From Lachnospiraceae bacterium (GTDB lineage: Bacteria; Bacillota; Clostridia; Lachnospirales; Lachnospiraceae), in contig JAGATV010000041.1 in the NCBI GenBank assembly GCA_017621075.1, positions 62,001 to 126,000 of the forward strand: a stretch of 64,000 nt of DNA, given 5' to 3'. Position 1 is the first letter of the stretch; each line of letters begins with the position of its first letter. A model generated the notes under the pieces. The model made no database searches, was not told the DNA's origin, and saw only the letters and a program-made list of their open reading frames with translations. A program made the translations under genes and the position numbers. Of this stretch, positions 28,254 to 37,554 are shown in pieces.

Positions 28254-30383
28254 CTACAGACCCTGGGGAGTCTCCGGCACAAATCTGCGGCTGACCTGGG
28301 TGGGTGCTTCCACTTCCTTTGCTCTGTCCGTTGCCTCCTTGCAGAATGCCTCCTGGGAGTTAAAGATCTGCTTTCCCCGTTTATCTACCTTCTCATAACT
28401 GCCGTCCGGCTGTAATACGGACGCCTTTACAGTGTCTCTCAACTGATTTTTCAAAATATGGAACAGCTCTTCCTTCAGCTCCGGACGGTCTACCGGGAAC
28501 AAAATCTCCACCCTGCGCTCCAGATTTCTGGGCATCCAGTCTGCGCTGCCGCAATAGATCTCGTAATGCTCATTATTTTCAAAGTAAAAGATCCTGCTGT
28601 GTTCCAGGAAATTGCCTACGATGGAGCGCACGGTAATATTCTCGCTGACACCGGGGATACCCACTTTCAGGCAGCAGATCCCCCGCACGATCAGGTCGAT
28701 CTTAACTCCTGCGGCACTTGCCTCATAGAGGGCGGCAATGATATCCCTGTCACAGAGGGAGTTCATCTTGGCAATGATACGGGCCGGGCGCCCCTCCAGG
28801 GCGTATTTCTTTTCCCTGCCTATCAGGTACAGGAATTTATCCTTCAGCCACAGGGGGGCTAAGGAAAGCTTATTCCAGAACAGGGGCTCGGAGTAGCCGG
28901 ACAGCATATTGAACACAGCGGTGGCATCCTCGCCGATGGTCTCGGCACAGGTCATGAGGCCCACATCGGTATAAAGCTTTGCGGTAGCATCATTGTAGTT
29001 GCCGGTGCCAAGATGCACATAGCGTCTGATACCGTCCTCCTCCCTGCGGACTACCAGGGTGATCTTGCTGTGGGTCTTTAAGCCCACCAGGCCGTAGATC
29101 ACATGACAACCTGCCTTCTCTAACATCCTTGCCCAGACAATATTGTTTTCCTCATCAAAACGGGCTTTCAGCTCTACCAGCACGGTAACCTGCTTGCCAT
29201 TCTCAGCAGCCTGCGCCAGTGCCGCAATAATGGGGGAATTGCCGCTGACGCGGTACAGGGTCTGTTTGATGGCCAGCACCTCCGGGTCTCTTGCCGCCTG
29301 ACGGATAAATTCCACCACCGGGGTGAAAGTCTGGTAGGGATGGTGCAGCAGGATATCCCCTTTTCGGATCTCCTCAAAAATATTGCAGCCTGCCGGGAGC
29401 TCCGGCACTGCCTGGGGCTCAAATTTGGGCGTCTTCAGACGGCTAAAACCTTCCAGCCCGTACATTTTCATCAGCACGGTCAGATCTAAGGGGCCGTCAA
29501 TGGCATAGATCCTGGACTCTCCGATCTTTAACTCCTTCTTCAAAAATTTTAACAGACGTTTGTCCATCCCCGCCTCTACTTCCAGACGGATCGCTTCGCC
29601 CCACTGGCGCTTCTTGATCTGTTTTTCAATCTCTTTTAACAGGTCTGCCGCCTCGTCCTCCTCGATGGTCAGATCCGCATTGCGCATGATCCTGTAAGGA
29701 TGGGCACAGACGATATCGTAATTCAAGAACAGCTTGTGGATATTCCGCTCGATGATCTCTTCCAGGAAAATGATCTTCTTGGCCTTCCCTTCGGTGGGCA
29801 GCTGCACGATACGGGACAGGACGCTGGGCACCTGGACGGTGGCGAATTCCAGTTCGCCGTCGCCACCTTTTTTGCAGACCATGGCACCGATATTCAGGGA
29901 CTTGTTGCGGATCAGCGGAAAGGGCCGGGAGGAATCCACCGCCATGGGTGTCAGGACGGGATAGACATTTTCCTCAAAATAACTGTCAATATATGCCGAT
30001 TCCTCCTCCGTCAGATCCTCATGGAACCTGACTACGGACAGTCCGCTCTTTTCCAACTGGGGAAGGAGGGACCGGTTGTAGGTGGAATACTGGGTAGCCA
30101 CCAGACTGTGGATAGCCTCATCCAGTGCCTCCAACTGCTTTGTAGGAGTCATGCCCGCAATATCCGGCTTCTCATATCCGGCATTTACCATATCCTTTAA
30201 GGAAGCCACACGGATCATAAAAAATTCATCCAGGTTGGAGGATGTGATGCTCAAAAATTTCAGACGCTCAAACAGGGGGATATTCTTGTCTCTCGCCTCA
30301 TTTAATACTCTGTGGTTGAACTGCACCCAGCTCAGTTCCCTGTTGGTGTAGAGTGCAGGGTCCTTAAAATCTGTTGTTGCCAT
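28254..30383 (-). CDS. ppk1: Polyphosphate kinase 1
   Basis: 709 residues, full length. It polymerises the gamma phosphate of ATP into polyphosphate and also runs in reverse. The N-terminal domain starts at NRELSWVQFNHRVLNEA. The catalytic phospholipase D-like domains contain LKTHSKITLVVRR, with the phosphorylated His, and HLGTGNYNDATAKLYTD. It lies 11 bases after ppx, last gene of a four-gene operon (pheA, ATPase, ppx, ppk1). RBS TAGGAGGAG. The C-terminal 30 residues are a charged extension. Confidence 0.96.
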   Translation of the reverse strand: MATTDFKDPALYTNRELSWVQFNHRVLNEARDKNIPLFERLKFLSITSSNLDEFFMIRVASLKDMVNAGYEKPDIAGMTPTKQLEALDEAIHSLVATQYSTYNRSLLPQLEKSGLSVVRFHEDLTEEESAYIDSYFEENVYPVLTPMAVDSSRPFPLIRNKSLNIGAMVCKKGGDGELEFATVQVPSVLSRIVQLPTEGKAKKIIFLEEIIERNIHKLFLNYDIVCAHPYRIMRNADLTIEEDEAADLLKEIEKQIKKRQWGEAIRLEVEAGMDKRLLKFLKKELKIGESRIYAIDGPLDLTVLMKMYGLEGFSRLKTPKFEPQAVPELPAGCNIFEEIRKGDILLHHPYQTFTPVVEFIRQAARDPEVLAIKQTLYRVSGNSPIIAALAQAAENGKQVTVLVELKARFDEENNIVWARMLEKAGCHVIYGLVGLKTHSKITLVVRREEDGIRRYVHLGTGNYNDATAKLYTDVGLMTCAETIGEDATAVFNMLSGYSEPLFWNKLSLAPLWLKDKFLYLIGREKKYALEGRPARIIAKMNSLCDRDIIAALYEASAAGVKIDLIVRGICCLKVGIPGVSENITVRSIVGNFLEHSRIFYFENNEHYEIYCGSADWMPRNLERRVEILFPVDRPELKEELFHILKNQLRDTVKASVLQPDGSYEKVDKRGKQIFNSQEAFCKEATDRAKEVEAPTQVSRRFVPETPQGL

Positions 30384-30394
30384 ATCGTCTCCTC

Positions 30395-31936
30395 CTAAAA
30401 GGTCTTTTTCTGCTTCAGCACCGGTTTCACGCTGAACACTTCAGTGAAGAATTCGGCGCTGGCTTCAAAGAAGCCTCTCTCCAGTGTGATATCCTGCTGG
30501 GTATCCACGGTCAGGATCAATTCATTCTCCCGAAGGAGCGCCTTGACGCCCTTCATCTTCTGTTTGTGGCTGCGGTCCAGGCTGTTGGCCAGACGCAGGA
30601 TGGCGGTCAGTTTTGCCACAGTCAGATAAGATTCCCTGTCAAGCTCCGTGACACCGCTCTGCAAGTGGCTGTAGTATCCGAATCTGCTGTGGTTGAAGCG
30701 CACCACATTGGCTACGATCTCCCGCTCCTTGTGGGAGAGGCCTATGATCTCCGTAGCCATGATAATATTGTAGGAGGCTTCACCGATATCCGTGAGGCTA
30801 ATGTATTTACCGCAGTCATGGAGGATAGCGGCAATTTCCAGGTACAATCTTTCCCGTTTGCCCAGTCCATGTATCCGCTTCATATTGTCAAAAATGGTAG
30901 CCGTGATCTTTTCCAGGGTCTCCGCACGTTTCCGGCTGCCCATATAGCGCTTGCTGATATTCATGGCGCAGGCTATGATATCTTTTTCAAAATCATGCTC
31001 GCCCTTTAGCATCTTATTCTGCTCCGCATATTCGTAGGCGATACCGTCGCAGAGAGTGGAGCCGGGCGCCCAGATCCGGGACGCTCCCATCATTTCAGCG
31101 ATTCTTCTGGCAAGGACTGCGGAGATCAGCAAAAGGGGCACTTTTTCTTCCGCAATATCCATCGTCTGTGCCACCTGGGTGGCATTGCTGTTTCTCAAAA
31201 GCTGTATCAGTTCCTCCAGCTTTGCGGTTTCCATCATGGTATCCTCCCCCTTGGTGCTTTTCACGGCCCAGGGAGAAATATAATCGTCCACAATGATGAT
31301 ATTCTCGATCTCACGGTCTTTTAAGTACAGTTTCTTGTAAGTGGCAAGCTGGGCGGAAGCCAGCTCATCAATGAGATGTTCCACCTGTGTGCTCTTTGCA
31401 TCCAGATGTGTGAGCATCTCCTGCAGGCGCAGCACGCCCAGCCTCATATTTTTAGTGGAAACCAAAGTGTCGTTGTCAAACAGAGAAAGCTGGATGCTTC
31501 CTCCGCCGATATCCACAATCGCCGTCTTTTCCTCGATGATCCTGCGGAAGCTCTCCCCCTTGGAGGCAACGGATTTGTAATCCAGGAAACGCTGTTCCGA
31601 GTTGCTTAAGATCTCCACCCGGATCCCTGTTCTCTGGGCGATCTTATCCTGCAGGATAATGGAATTTTCGGTCTCCCGGACCGCACTGGTGCCATAAGCC
31701 CGGTACGCCTCCACTTTGTATGCTTTCATAATGGAAGCAAATTCCTTCAGCACGCGGCATAGTTCTTCCACCTTCTCATTGCTGATCTTGCCGTTCGCAT
31801 AAGTATCACTTCCCAGATCGATACTCTGTCTGACAGCGTCTATCTCCCGCATTCTGTTCTTGCCTGAAAATTCAAAGATCTTCATACAGGACTCAAAGCT
31901 GCCCACATCAATGGCCGCAAAGGTCTTCGTGCTCAT
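30395..31936 (-). CDS. ppx: Exopolyphosphatase, Ppx/GppA family with HD domain
   Basis: 513 residues. The N-terminal ASKHA-fold phosphatase domains show AAIDVGSFESCMKIFEFSG, YGTSAVRETENS and AIVDIGGGSIQLSLF. The C-terminal third is an HD-type helical domain with ILHDCGKYIS. It removes terminal phosphate from polyphosphate or the 5' phosphate of pppGpp. Adjacent ppk1 supports polyphosphate turnover. Placed 18 bases after the DUF815 ATPase gene. Confidence 0.93.
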   Translation of the reverse strand: MSTKTFAAIDVGSFESCMKIFEFSGKNRMREIDAVRQSIDLGSDTYANGKISNEKVEELCRVLKEFASIMKAYKVEAYRAYGTSAVRETENSIILQDKIAQRTGIRVEILSNSEQRFLDYKSVASKGESFRRIIEEKTAIVDIGGGSIQLSLFDNDTLVSTKNMRLGVLRLQEMLTHLDAKSTQVEHLIDELASAQLATYKKLYLKDREIENIIIVDDYISPWAVKSTKGEDTMMETAKLEELIQLLRNSNATQVAQTMDIAEEKVPLLLISAVLARRIAEMMGASRIWAPGSTLCDGIAYEYAEQNKMLKGEHDFEKDIIACAMNISKRYMGSRKRAETLEKITATIFDNMKRIHGLGKRERLYLEIAAILHDCGKYISLTDIGEASYNIIMATEIIGLSHKEREIVANVVRFNHSRFGYYSHLQSGVTELDRESYLTVAKLTAILRLANSLDRSHKQKMKGVKALLRENELILTVDTQQDITLERGFFEASAEFFTEVFSVKPVLKQKKTF

Positions 31937-31954
31937 GTAACCCCTTCTTTCTCC

Positions 31955-33244
31955 TTAATTCTTCCCTAACAGATAATCGATGAACTGTTGTGCGCTCCTG
32001 CCGGAAAGCCCGCCATGGGCAAGCTCCCACTTGTTTGCCTCCAGGAGAAGTTCTTCCTCCGGCATCGTGATGCCGTGACGCTCTGCCAGGGTTTTTACGA
32101 TAACCTGGAACTGTTTCTTATCCGGTGCCCCAAAATAGATGGTCACGCCAAAGCGGTATACCAGGGACAGTTTCTCCTGGACGGTGTCACCGGTGTGCAT
32201 ATCCTGACGGATCTCTTCCTTGTCACTGTAGTTCTCGCGGATCAGATGGCGGCGGTTGGAGGTGGCGTAGATCAGCACATTCTCCGGCTTCTTTTCCAGT
32301 CCACCCTCGATCACTGCTTTTAAGTATTTGTATTCGATCTCAAAGTCTTCAAAACTCAAGTCATCCATGTAGATGATAAAACGGTAGTTGCGCTTCTTGA
32401 TCTGGCTGATGACTTCGTTCAGATCCTGGAACTGGTGTTTATAGATCTCAATGATACGAAGCCCTCTGTCATAATATTCATTGGCGATTGCCTTGATGCA
32501 GGAGGACTTGCCGGTGCCCGCATCGCCAAACAGCAGACAGTTGTTTGCCTTTCTGCCGTTTACGAACGCTTCGGTATTGTCCGTCAGCTTCTGTTTGGGG
32601 ATCTCATAACCCACCAGGTCATCCAGACGGACGTGGGCGATATTCAGGATGGGCACCACATGGACCCCCTCCTCATCATGTACCACCCGGAAAGATTTGT
32701 GCAGGCCGAATTTGCCCACACCGTACTCTTTGTAGAACTGGGTCAGAGTGTCCTTCATGTCCTCCGGGGTCCTGTCCGCACAGAATTTTTCTGCCAGCTC
32801 ACAGATACGGGCACAGATCCTGGTATTATACACCTTGCTCTCACGGCTGCTGCTTTCATACTGTTGCGTCAGGGCATATTCCGATACCTTTAAAGCCTCC
32901 ATCATAGGTGCAAAATCATAATCGTAGAACTCCTTGAAGATCACGATGTCGTGGAGCGCCGCCCGGTTGATGGTGCCCTCGATCTCTCCTCTGATCTCGC
33001 AGCCGCAGCTATAGCTGTTCTCATTGTTCACCAACAGATTGGCCAGATAGCAGTGCCACAGATTGCCGTGGAAGCCATAAGTCCCCGCTAACTCTATGAG
33101 CCTGTGGATACACTGGTAAAAAAGTGCAGCCATATCCTCGACGTTATAATACTCATCATCATAATGGCTCATCAGCCATGCCATGTCAAAAAAGAGGTCT
33201 CCGTCCTCAAAGTCCCTGTATACGATCAGTTCCTGTTCTCTCAT
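31955..33244 (-). CDS. DUF815-family AAA-type ATPase
   Basis: 429 residues. Walker A is FGDAGTGKSSC (about residue 240) and Walker B is IIYMDDLSFED. A sensor-1-like ATSNRRHL segment and an ENYSDKEEIRQD loop complete the DUF815 core. The N-terminal 230 residues are helical and less conserved. DUF815 ATPases are widespread with no established function. The gene is embedded between pheA and ppx with gaps of 18 bases on both sides, so it is co-transcribed with aromatic amino-acid and polyphosphate genes. Confidence 0.88.
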   Translation of the reverse strand: MREQELIVYRDFEDGDLFFDMAWLMSHYDDEYYNVEDMAALFYQCIHRLIELAGTYGFHGNLWHCYLANLLVNNENSYSCGCEIRGEIEGTINRAALHDIVIFKEFYDYDFAPMMEALKVSEYALTQQYESSSRESKVYNTRICARICELAEKFCADRTPEDMKDTLTQFYKEYGVGKFGLHKSFRVVHDEEGVHVVPILNIAHVRLDDLVGYEIPKQKLTDNTEAFVNGRKANNCLLFGDAGTGKSSCIKAIANEYYDRGLRIIEIYKHQFQDLNEVISQIKKRNYRFIIYMDDLSFEDFEIEYKYLKAVIEGGLEKKPENVLIYATSNRRHLIRENYSDKEEIRQDMHTGDTVQEKLSLVYRFGVTIYFGAPDKKQFQVIVKTLAERHGITMPEEELLLEANKWELAHGGLSGRSAQQFIDYLLGKN

Positions 33245-33262
33245 TGTATTGAAATCTCCTGT

Positions 33263-34387
33263 TTAATAATTTCCCAATATCTTCATGTTGCGGGCCTCAT
33301 CCCGAAGTCCGCGCAGGGCATTTTTTACTGCGCTGTCCGCCAGGTTGCCCTCAAAGTCCACAAAGAAGCGGTACTCCCAGTTGCGGCCTTCGATGGGGCG
33401 GCTCTCAATCTTGGTCATATTCAGATCATTGTAGATGAAATGGGACAGCATGTGGTAGAGGGAGCCGCTCTCATGGGGCACCTCAAAACAGATACTGACC
33501 TTTCCTGCATCCTTGCGAAAGATCTTCTGGTTGGTTACAATGATGAAGCGGGTGGAATTGGTGTCTGAGTGATTCACTCCTTTTTTCAGGACCTGCAGGC
33601 CATAAATACTGCCGGCCTGTTCACTGGCGATGGCAGCCTGGGTCTTGTCCTGCTCCTGTGCCACCTTTCTTGCCGCAAAGGCATTGTTCTGCATGCTGAT
33701 CTGCCGCCAGTCATGGTCTGCCAGATACCTGGCACTCTGCATCAGGGACTGAGGATGGGAATAAACAGTCTTGATATCCTGGATTGCCGCCCCGGGCACA
33801 CCCAACAGGCAATGCTCGATCTTGATGATCTGCTCACCCACGATGTAATTCTCAAACTCCACCAAAAGGTCATAGATCTCATTTACGATCCCTGCCGTGG
33901 AGTTCTCAATGGGAAGTACCGCAAAATCAGCGCTGCCCTCGTCAATGGCGCTCATGGCCTCCCTGAAAGTGTCCACATGGAAACTGTTCACTCCCTCTCC
34001 AAAATATTTCATCATGGCCGCCTGGGAGTAGGAGCCTTCCGCTCCCTGAAACACCACTCTGGCCGATCCGGTATCCAGACTGTCCACACCGATAAAGGGC
34101 AGTTTGCCGTGGCTGCCTTTTTCAGCCAGCATGCGGTACTGAAGCTTGCGGCTCATGGACATGATCTGCTCAAACAGCTCCTCCACTCCTTTTTCGTTAA
34201 ACTCATTGTGGGCCATGGATCTGACTTTGGCCAGCTTCTCCTGCTCCCTCTGCCTGTCCAGCACCTTCTTGCCGTTGGCGATCTTGTATTCCGCCACCTT
34301 TGCACAGACTTCCATTCTCTGCTCATACAGTTTGACGATGTGTGCATCTATTTCATCCAATTGGTTTCGCAAATCCAGTAAATCCAT
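33263..34387 (-). CDS. pheA: Bifunctional chorismate mutase/prephenate dehydratase (P-protein)
   Basis: 374 residues. Residues 1-90 are an AroQ chorismate mutase (LRNQLDEIDAHIVKLYEQR, KVLDRQREQEK). Residues 110-285 are prephenate dehydratase, with VVFQGAEGSYSQAA and the Thr-Arg-Phe motif in NSTRFIIVT. Residues 295-370 form an ACT domain with ESRPIEGRNWEYRFFVD, which usually gives phenylalanine feedback inhibition. It makes phenylpyruvate from chorismate. It is the first gene of the operon with the ATPase, ppx and ppk1. No T-box leader was seen in the short upstream space. Confidence 0.96.
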   Translation of the reverse strand: MDLLDLRNQLDEIDAHIVKLYEQRMEVCAKVAEYKIANGKKVLDRQREQEKLAKVRSMAHNEFNEKGVEELFEQIMSMSRKLQYRMLAEKGSHGKLPFIGVDSLDTGSARVVFQGAEGSYSQAAMMKYFGEGVNSFHVDTFREAMSAIDEGSADFAVLPIENSTAGIVNEIYDLLVEFENYIVGEQIIKIEHCLLGVPGAAIQDIKTVYSHPQSLMQSARYLADHDWRQISMQNNAFAARKVAQEQDKTQAAIASEQAGSIYGLQVLKKGVNHSDTNSTRFIIVTNQKIFRKDAGKVSICFEVPHESGSLYHMLSHFIYNDLNMTKIESRPIEGRNWEYRFFVDFEGNLADSAVKNALRGLRDEARNMKILGNY

Positions 34388-34426
34388 CTCAAAACTCCTT
34401 TTTTACTTTGTTTTGTAATTAAAAAT

Positions 34427-34455
34427 ATCTTATACCAAAATGCCCTTGATAGCAA
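34427..34455 (-). promoter_or_regulatory. Probable promoter of the pheA operon
   Basis: Minus strand: -35 TTGCTA (34455-34450), 17 bases, -10 TAAGAT (34432-34427), about 40 bases before pheA. It overlaps the divergent promoter at 34446-34474, so RNA polymerase binding at one should exclude the other. Confidence 0.45.
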
Positions 34456-34474
34456 GTAAAAAGCACGGTATACT
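34446..34474 (+). promoter_or_regulatory. Sigma-A promoter of the DUF5050 gene
   Basis: TTGATA (34446-34451), 17 bases, TATACT (34469-34474). Transcription would start near 34481, which excludes in-frame ATGs upstream and supports the start at 34518. Confidence 0.65.
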
Positions 34475-34517
34475 ATATATGAATCATGAAAAATCTGAGC
34501 AAAGCGGGGATTCTTTT

Positions 34518-35552
34518 ATGCGTAAACTTTCTGACAGCAGGCAGCTTGGCCCTATATTGACAGCAGTGACTATCATAATGATCCTGACACTCCTTTTAGT
34601 GCTTTCCGCATTTTCCGACCGGGTGACTTCAAATCCCCCCGGTACAGTGGGCAATACAGCCGGAAATCTGAACAACGGCGGCTATTTCTGTGAAGATGGC
34701 GGAACTGTTTATTTTTCCAATGCTTATGACGAGGGAACTCTCTATTCCATGGATGTGGACGAAAAGAATTTCAAGAAGCTTGGCACTGCCAAAGTGTGCA
34801 ATATCCTGGCAGGAGGCGACTATCTGTACTATTTCCAACTGGGGGTATCCGGGGATGCAGGCCTCGGCAATATCCGTTCCCCCAGATCCTTTAACCGCTG
34901 TAAGCGAAACGGTAAGAACGTGACGGCCCTGACCCGTGATACCATCGTCACCGGACAACTGGTGGATGATACTCTGTATCTGCTGGCCGCAGGGGACAAG
35001 CAGCCCTTCTTTTACAAGATGAAGACCGACAAATCAGACCGTGTGGACCTGGCAGACTACACTGTCAATCCTGCCTGCGCCGTAAACGGTACGATTTATT
35101 ACAACGGCACCGGAAATGACCATTATCTCTACGCTCTGGATACCACCACCGATGTCTCCCGGGAAGTGTGGGCGGGCAATCTCTGGTATCCTGCCCTGGA
35201 GGGGGATCACATTTATTACCTGGACGTGGAAAATAACTACAGGCTCTGCCGCTATTCCCTGTCACAGCAGGTCATAGAGGTGCTTACCCATGACCGCGTG
35301 GATTGCTTTAATGTAGGATCCGGATTCATTTACTATCAAAAAAACGGCACCTCCCCGCAGTTGATCTGCATGCGAACGGACGGCACCGATGCAAGGGCGG
35401 TGGCAGACGGCAATTACACCGATATCTGCCTGACCTCCCGATATGTCTATTTCCGGGAATTTGGTAAGGAGGATACTCTTTACCATTCTCCACTGGGCGC
35501 CGGCTATGCGGAGCCCTTCCTGAAAGCCCTGGAAGCCGTCCCGGCAAAATAG
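34518..35552 (+). CDS. DUF5050-type beta-propeller protein with membrane anchor
   Basis: 344 residues from ATG 34518 (GGGGA 7 bases upstream). One N-terminal helix (about 12-33) then an extracytoplasmic domain of repeated strands. Units such as DGGTVYFSNAYDEGTLYSMD, GDYLYYFQL, GTIYYNGTG and DHIYYLDVENNYRLCRYS recur about every 45 residues, as in DUF5050 propellers. No catalytic motif is visible. Probably a surface protein; function unknown. Its TAG stop lies within a hairpin shared with the convergent arsR gene. Confidence 0.75.
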   Translation: MRKLSDSRQLGPILTAVTIIMILTLLLVLSAFSDRVTSNPPGTVGNTAGNLNNGGYFCEDGGTVYFSNAYDEGTLYSMDVDEKNFKKLGTAKVCNILAGGDYLYYFQLGVSGDAGLGNIRSPRSFNRCKRNGKNVTALTRDTIVTGQLVDDTLYLLAAGDKQPFFYKMKTDKSDRVDLADYTVNPACAVNGTIYYNGTGNDHYLYALDTTTDVSREVWAGNLWYPALEGDHIYYLDVENNYRLCRYSLSQQVIEVLTHDRVDCFNVGSGFIYYQKNGTSPQLICMRTDGTDARAVADGNYTDICLTSRYVYFREFGKEDTLYHSPLGAGYAEPFLKALEAVPAK

Positions 35553-35573
35553 GACAACGCTTTCCCTGTCCTA
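35550..35573. terminator. Hairpin shared by two convergent stop codons
   Basis: TAGGACA and TGTCCTA form a 7-bp stem with a 10-base loop. The TAG of the DUF5050 gene and the TAG of arsR are the outer ends of the two arms. There is no T run, so termination strength is uncertain. Confidence 0.4.
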
Positions 35574-35915
35574 CTCTTCGATATGGTCAAGACCCTGGCT
35601 TAAAATGGTCACGATATGATCATCTGCCAGAGAATAAAGTACAGCCTTGCCCTCCCTGCGGTTCTTCACCAGATCCATCTGTTTCAGCACCCGAAGCTGA
35701 TGGGAAATGGCTGACTGCGACATGCCAAGCAGATTGGCAATGTCATAAACACACATTTCGGAACACAAAAGCACGTACAGGATCTTGAGTCTGGTGGCAT
35801 CTCCGAACACCTTAAAAAACTCTGCCAAGTCCTGCAATTCTTCCTCCGGGGGCATCTTTGCATCTACTTTTTCTACGATTTCCTGATTTAAATAAATAAA
35901 TGTGTTTTTGTCCAT
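35571..35915 (-). CDS. ArsR/SmtB-family metal-responsive repressor
   Basis: 114 residues. Winged helix at about 35-100, with recognition helix MSQSAISHQLRVLKQM. The alpha-3 position reads EMCVYD, lacking the second Cys of a cadmium/lead site. The C-terminal helix fits the D-x-H-x10-H-x2-E zinc site of SmtB/CzrA exactly (DDH, ten residues, HIEE), so zinc or cobalt sensing is predicted. It starts 9 bases after apbE and is co-transcribed with it. No metal exporter gene is nearby, so its targets are elsewhere or are this operon. Confidence 0.88.
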   Translation of the reverse strand: MDKNTFIYLNQEIVEKVDAKMPPEEELQDLAEFFKVFGDATRLKILYVLLCSEMCVYDIANLLGMSQSAISHQLRVLKQMDLVKNRREGKAVLYSLADDHIVTILSQGLDHIEE

Positions 35916-35924
35916 CCTATTACC

Positions 35925-37052
35925 TCATTTTTCTTTAGCAGCAAAATTGAAATATTGTCTCATGCCCTCTGTCATGGCTACCTCTCCGTCCTGATCCACA
36001 AAAAGGGCCTCCGCACCATACTTTTCAGCAAGCTCCATGCCCTTGTCCCTGCCCAGGATAAAACAGGCTGTGGACAGCGCATCACTCAAAAATCCGTCCC
36101 TGGTAAGAACGGTGACGCTCTTTACCCTACTTCTGGCAGGATACCCCGTTTCCGGGTCTATAATGTGGTGATACCTGACACCGTCCACTTCCACATAGCG
36201 TTCATAATCTCCGGAAGTGGATACACACCACTGTCCTGTCAAAGTGAGGATGCCCAGACTTTGGTCCGTGCTCATGGGATCTACGATCCCTACATTCCAT
36301 GCCGTTCCGTCCGGTTTTGTGCCGTAAGTCAGGATGCTGCCGCCTGCCGAGATCACCGCTCCTTCCACATTTTCCTGCCCCTTTAAGTATTGCAGTATCT
36401 CATCTAACGCAATCCCCTTGCCTACAGCTCCCAGATCCAGTGACATGCCCGGAGAAAGGATGATCCCATGGTCTTTTACCGTAACCTTCTCATAACCGGA
36501 GGCGTCCAGCTTTTCCCTGATCTCTGACTCGGAAGGGAGAGGATAAGCTGCCTCGCTGTCCGTCTTTGGGGTATCCGCCCATTCATCCACATTCCACAAG
36601 CGGGCCACACTGCCTATTGTAATGTCAAACGCTCCATCCGATGCTTCCGAAATCTCCAGGCATCTTATAAGGATCTCTTCCATTTGGGGAGAAAGCTTTA
36701 CAACATCAGGCTCATCCCCCGCTATGGGATCCCTGTCTGCAAATGCCTCATTGATCCTGGAAAGCTCTGCATCCGGAATGCGAAAGGAGATCCTTTCCCG
36801 CTCCAGGCTCCCGACAAGTCCCAGGATTTCTTCGGTAGGCAGGGCATCCCTGTTTTCCTTCTTAGTCTTCACAGGCTTTTTCAAATATATTTTCTGGGTA
36901 ATGACGGTTCCCATGGCAGTATCCACATCACTTAAAACCTTGGGGCTGTCTAAGCCGCATCCACTCAGACACGCCACTGTCAGAACCAGCCCAACCCAAG
37001 CCACACTGCAAAAGACTTTGCCCAAATTCTTTTTTGACAGAATATGCTTCAT
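35925..37052 (-). CDS. apbE: ApbE-type FAD:protein FMN transferase (lipoprotein)
   Basis: 375 residues from ATG 37052 (AGGAACAGG upstream). A lipoprotein signal ends ACLSGC. The ApbE fold is recognised from DTAMGTVITQKIY, MSLDLGAVGKGIALDEI, ISAGGSILTYG and HHIIDPETGYPA. The enzyme attaches FMN covalently to Thr in exported flavoproteins such as RnfG/NqrC or FMN-binding lipoproteins. Divergent from the NusG-II and Gx transporter genes that often accompany it in extracellular-electron-transfer loci; the flavoprotein substrate is not in this window. Confidence 0.9.
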   Translation of the reverse strand: MKHILSKKNLGKVFCSVAWVGLVLTVACLSGCGLDSPKVLSDVDTAMGTVITQKIYLKKPVKTKKENRDALPTEEILGLVGSLERERISFRIPDAELSRINEAFADRDPIAGDEPDVVKLSPQMEEILIRCLEISEASDGAFDITIGSVARLWNVDEWADTPKTDSEAAYPLPSESEIREKLDASGYEKVTVKDHGIILSPGMSLDLGAVGKGIALDEILQYLKGQENVEGAVISAGGSILTYGTKPDGTAWNVGIVDPMSTDQSLGILTLTGQWCVSTSGDYERYVEVDGVRYHHIIDPETGYPARSRVKSVTVLTRDGFLSDALSTACFILGRDKGMELAEKYGAEALFVDQDGEVAMTEGMRQYFNFAAKEK

Positions 37053-37111
37053 TTTCCTGTTCCTTTTTGCTATACTGAAAAATAGATATCTGTTTGGGAA
37101 AGGAGAGCATT

Positions 37112-37537
37112 GTGAAAAGTAAAAACACACCTGTTATTATTATATGCTCGCTACTGCTTGTCACTGCCTTTTCCTGTCTCCTTTGGATCTATTACAGGTA
37201 TCAGGATCTGACGCCGGACACTTCTGCAGCCATGACCGCAGATATCTACCAAAACGGTACTCTGCTAAAAAGCATCCCCCTGGACCCGCAGGAACCGCCC
37301 TATACCATGACTGTCATGGGAGAGAACGGTGCCTATAATACCATCACCGTTCAAGAGGGAAAAATCGGCATTTCTGCTGCCAGTTGCCCTGACAAGCTCT
37401 GTATGCATCAGGGGTTCATCAACAATTCCCTGCTGCCCATCACCTGCCTGCCCAACAAGCTGGTGATCCGGGTCCGGCAGTCCAATCCCTCTGTGGAAAA
37501 TTCCGAGGCATCTATGGCAGATATCATCACTTACTGA
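37112..37537 (+). CDS. NusG domain II-containing protein
   Basis: 141 residues from GTG 37112, which has AAAGGAGAG 4 bases upstream; the in-frame TTG at 37094 would contain that RBS. A membrane helix (about 7-27) anchors an extracytoplasmic NusG-II domain with GAYNTITVQEGKIGISAASCPDKLC and a CMHQGF... CLPNKLVI pattern. Proteins of this type often occur with Gx transporter and ApbE genes and are suspected to take part in flavin-linked electron transfer (family knowledge, not proven). Followed 17 bases later by the Gx transporter gene. Confidence 0.85.
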   Translation: MKSKNTPVIIICSLLLVTAFSCLLWIYYRYQDLTPDTSAAMTADIYQNGTLLKSIPLDPQEPPYTMTVMGENGAYNTITVQEGKIGISAASCPDKLCMHQGFINNSLLPITCLPNKLVIRVRQSNPSVENSEASMADIITY

Positions 37538-37554
37538 CACAAGGAGGAGGGACC

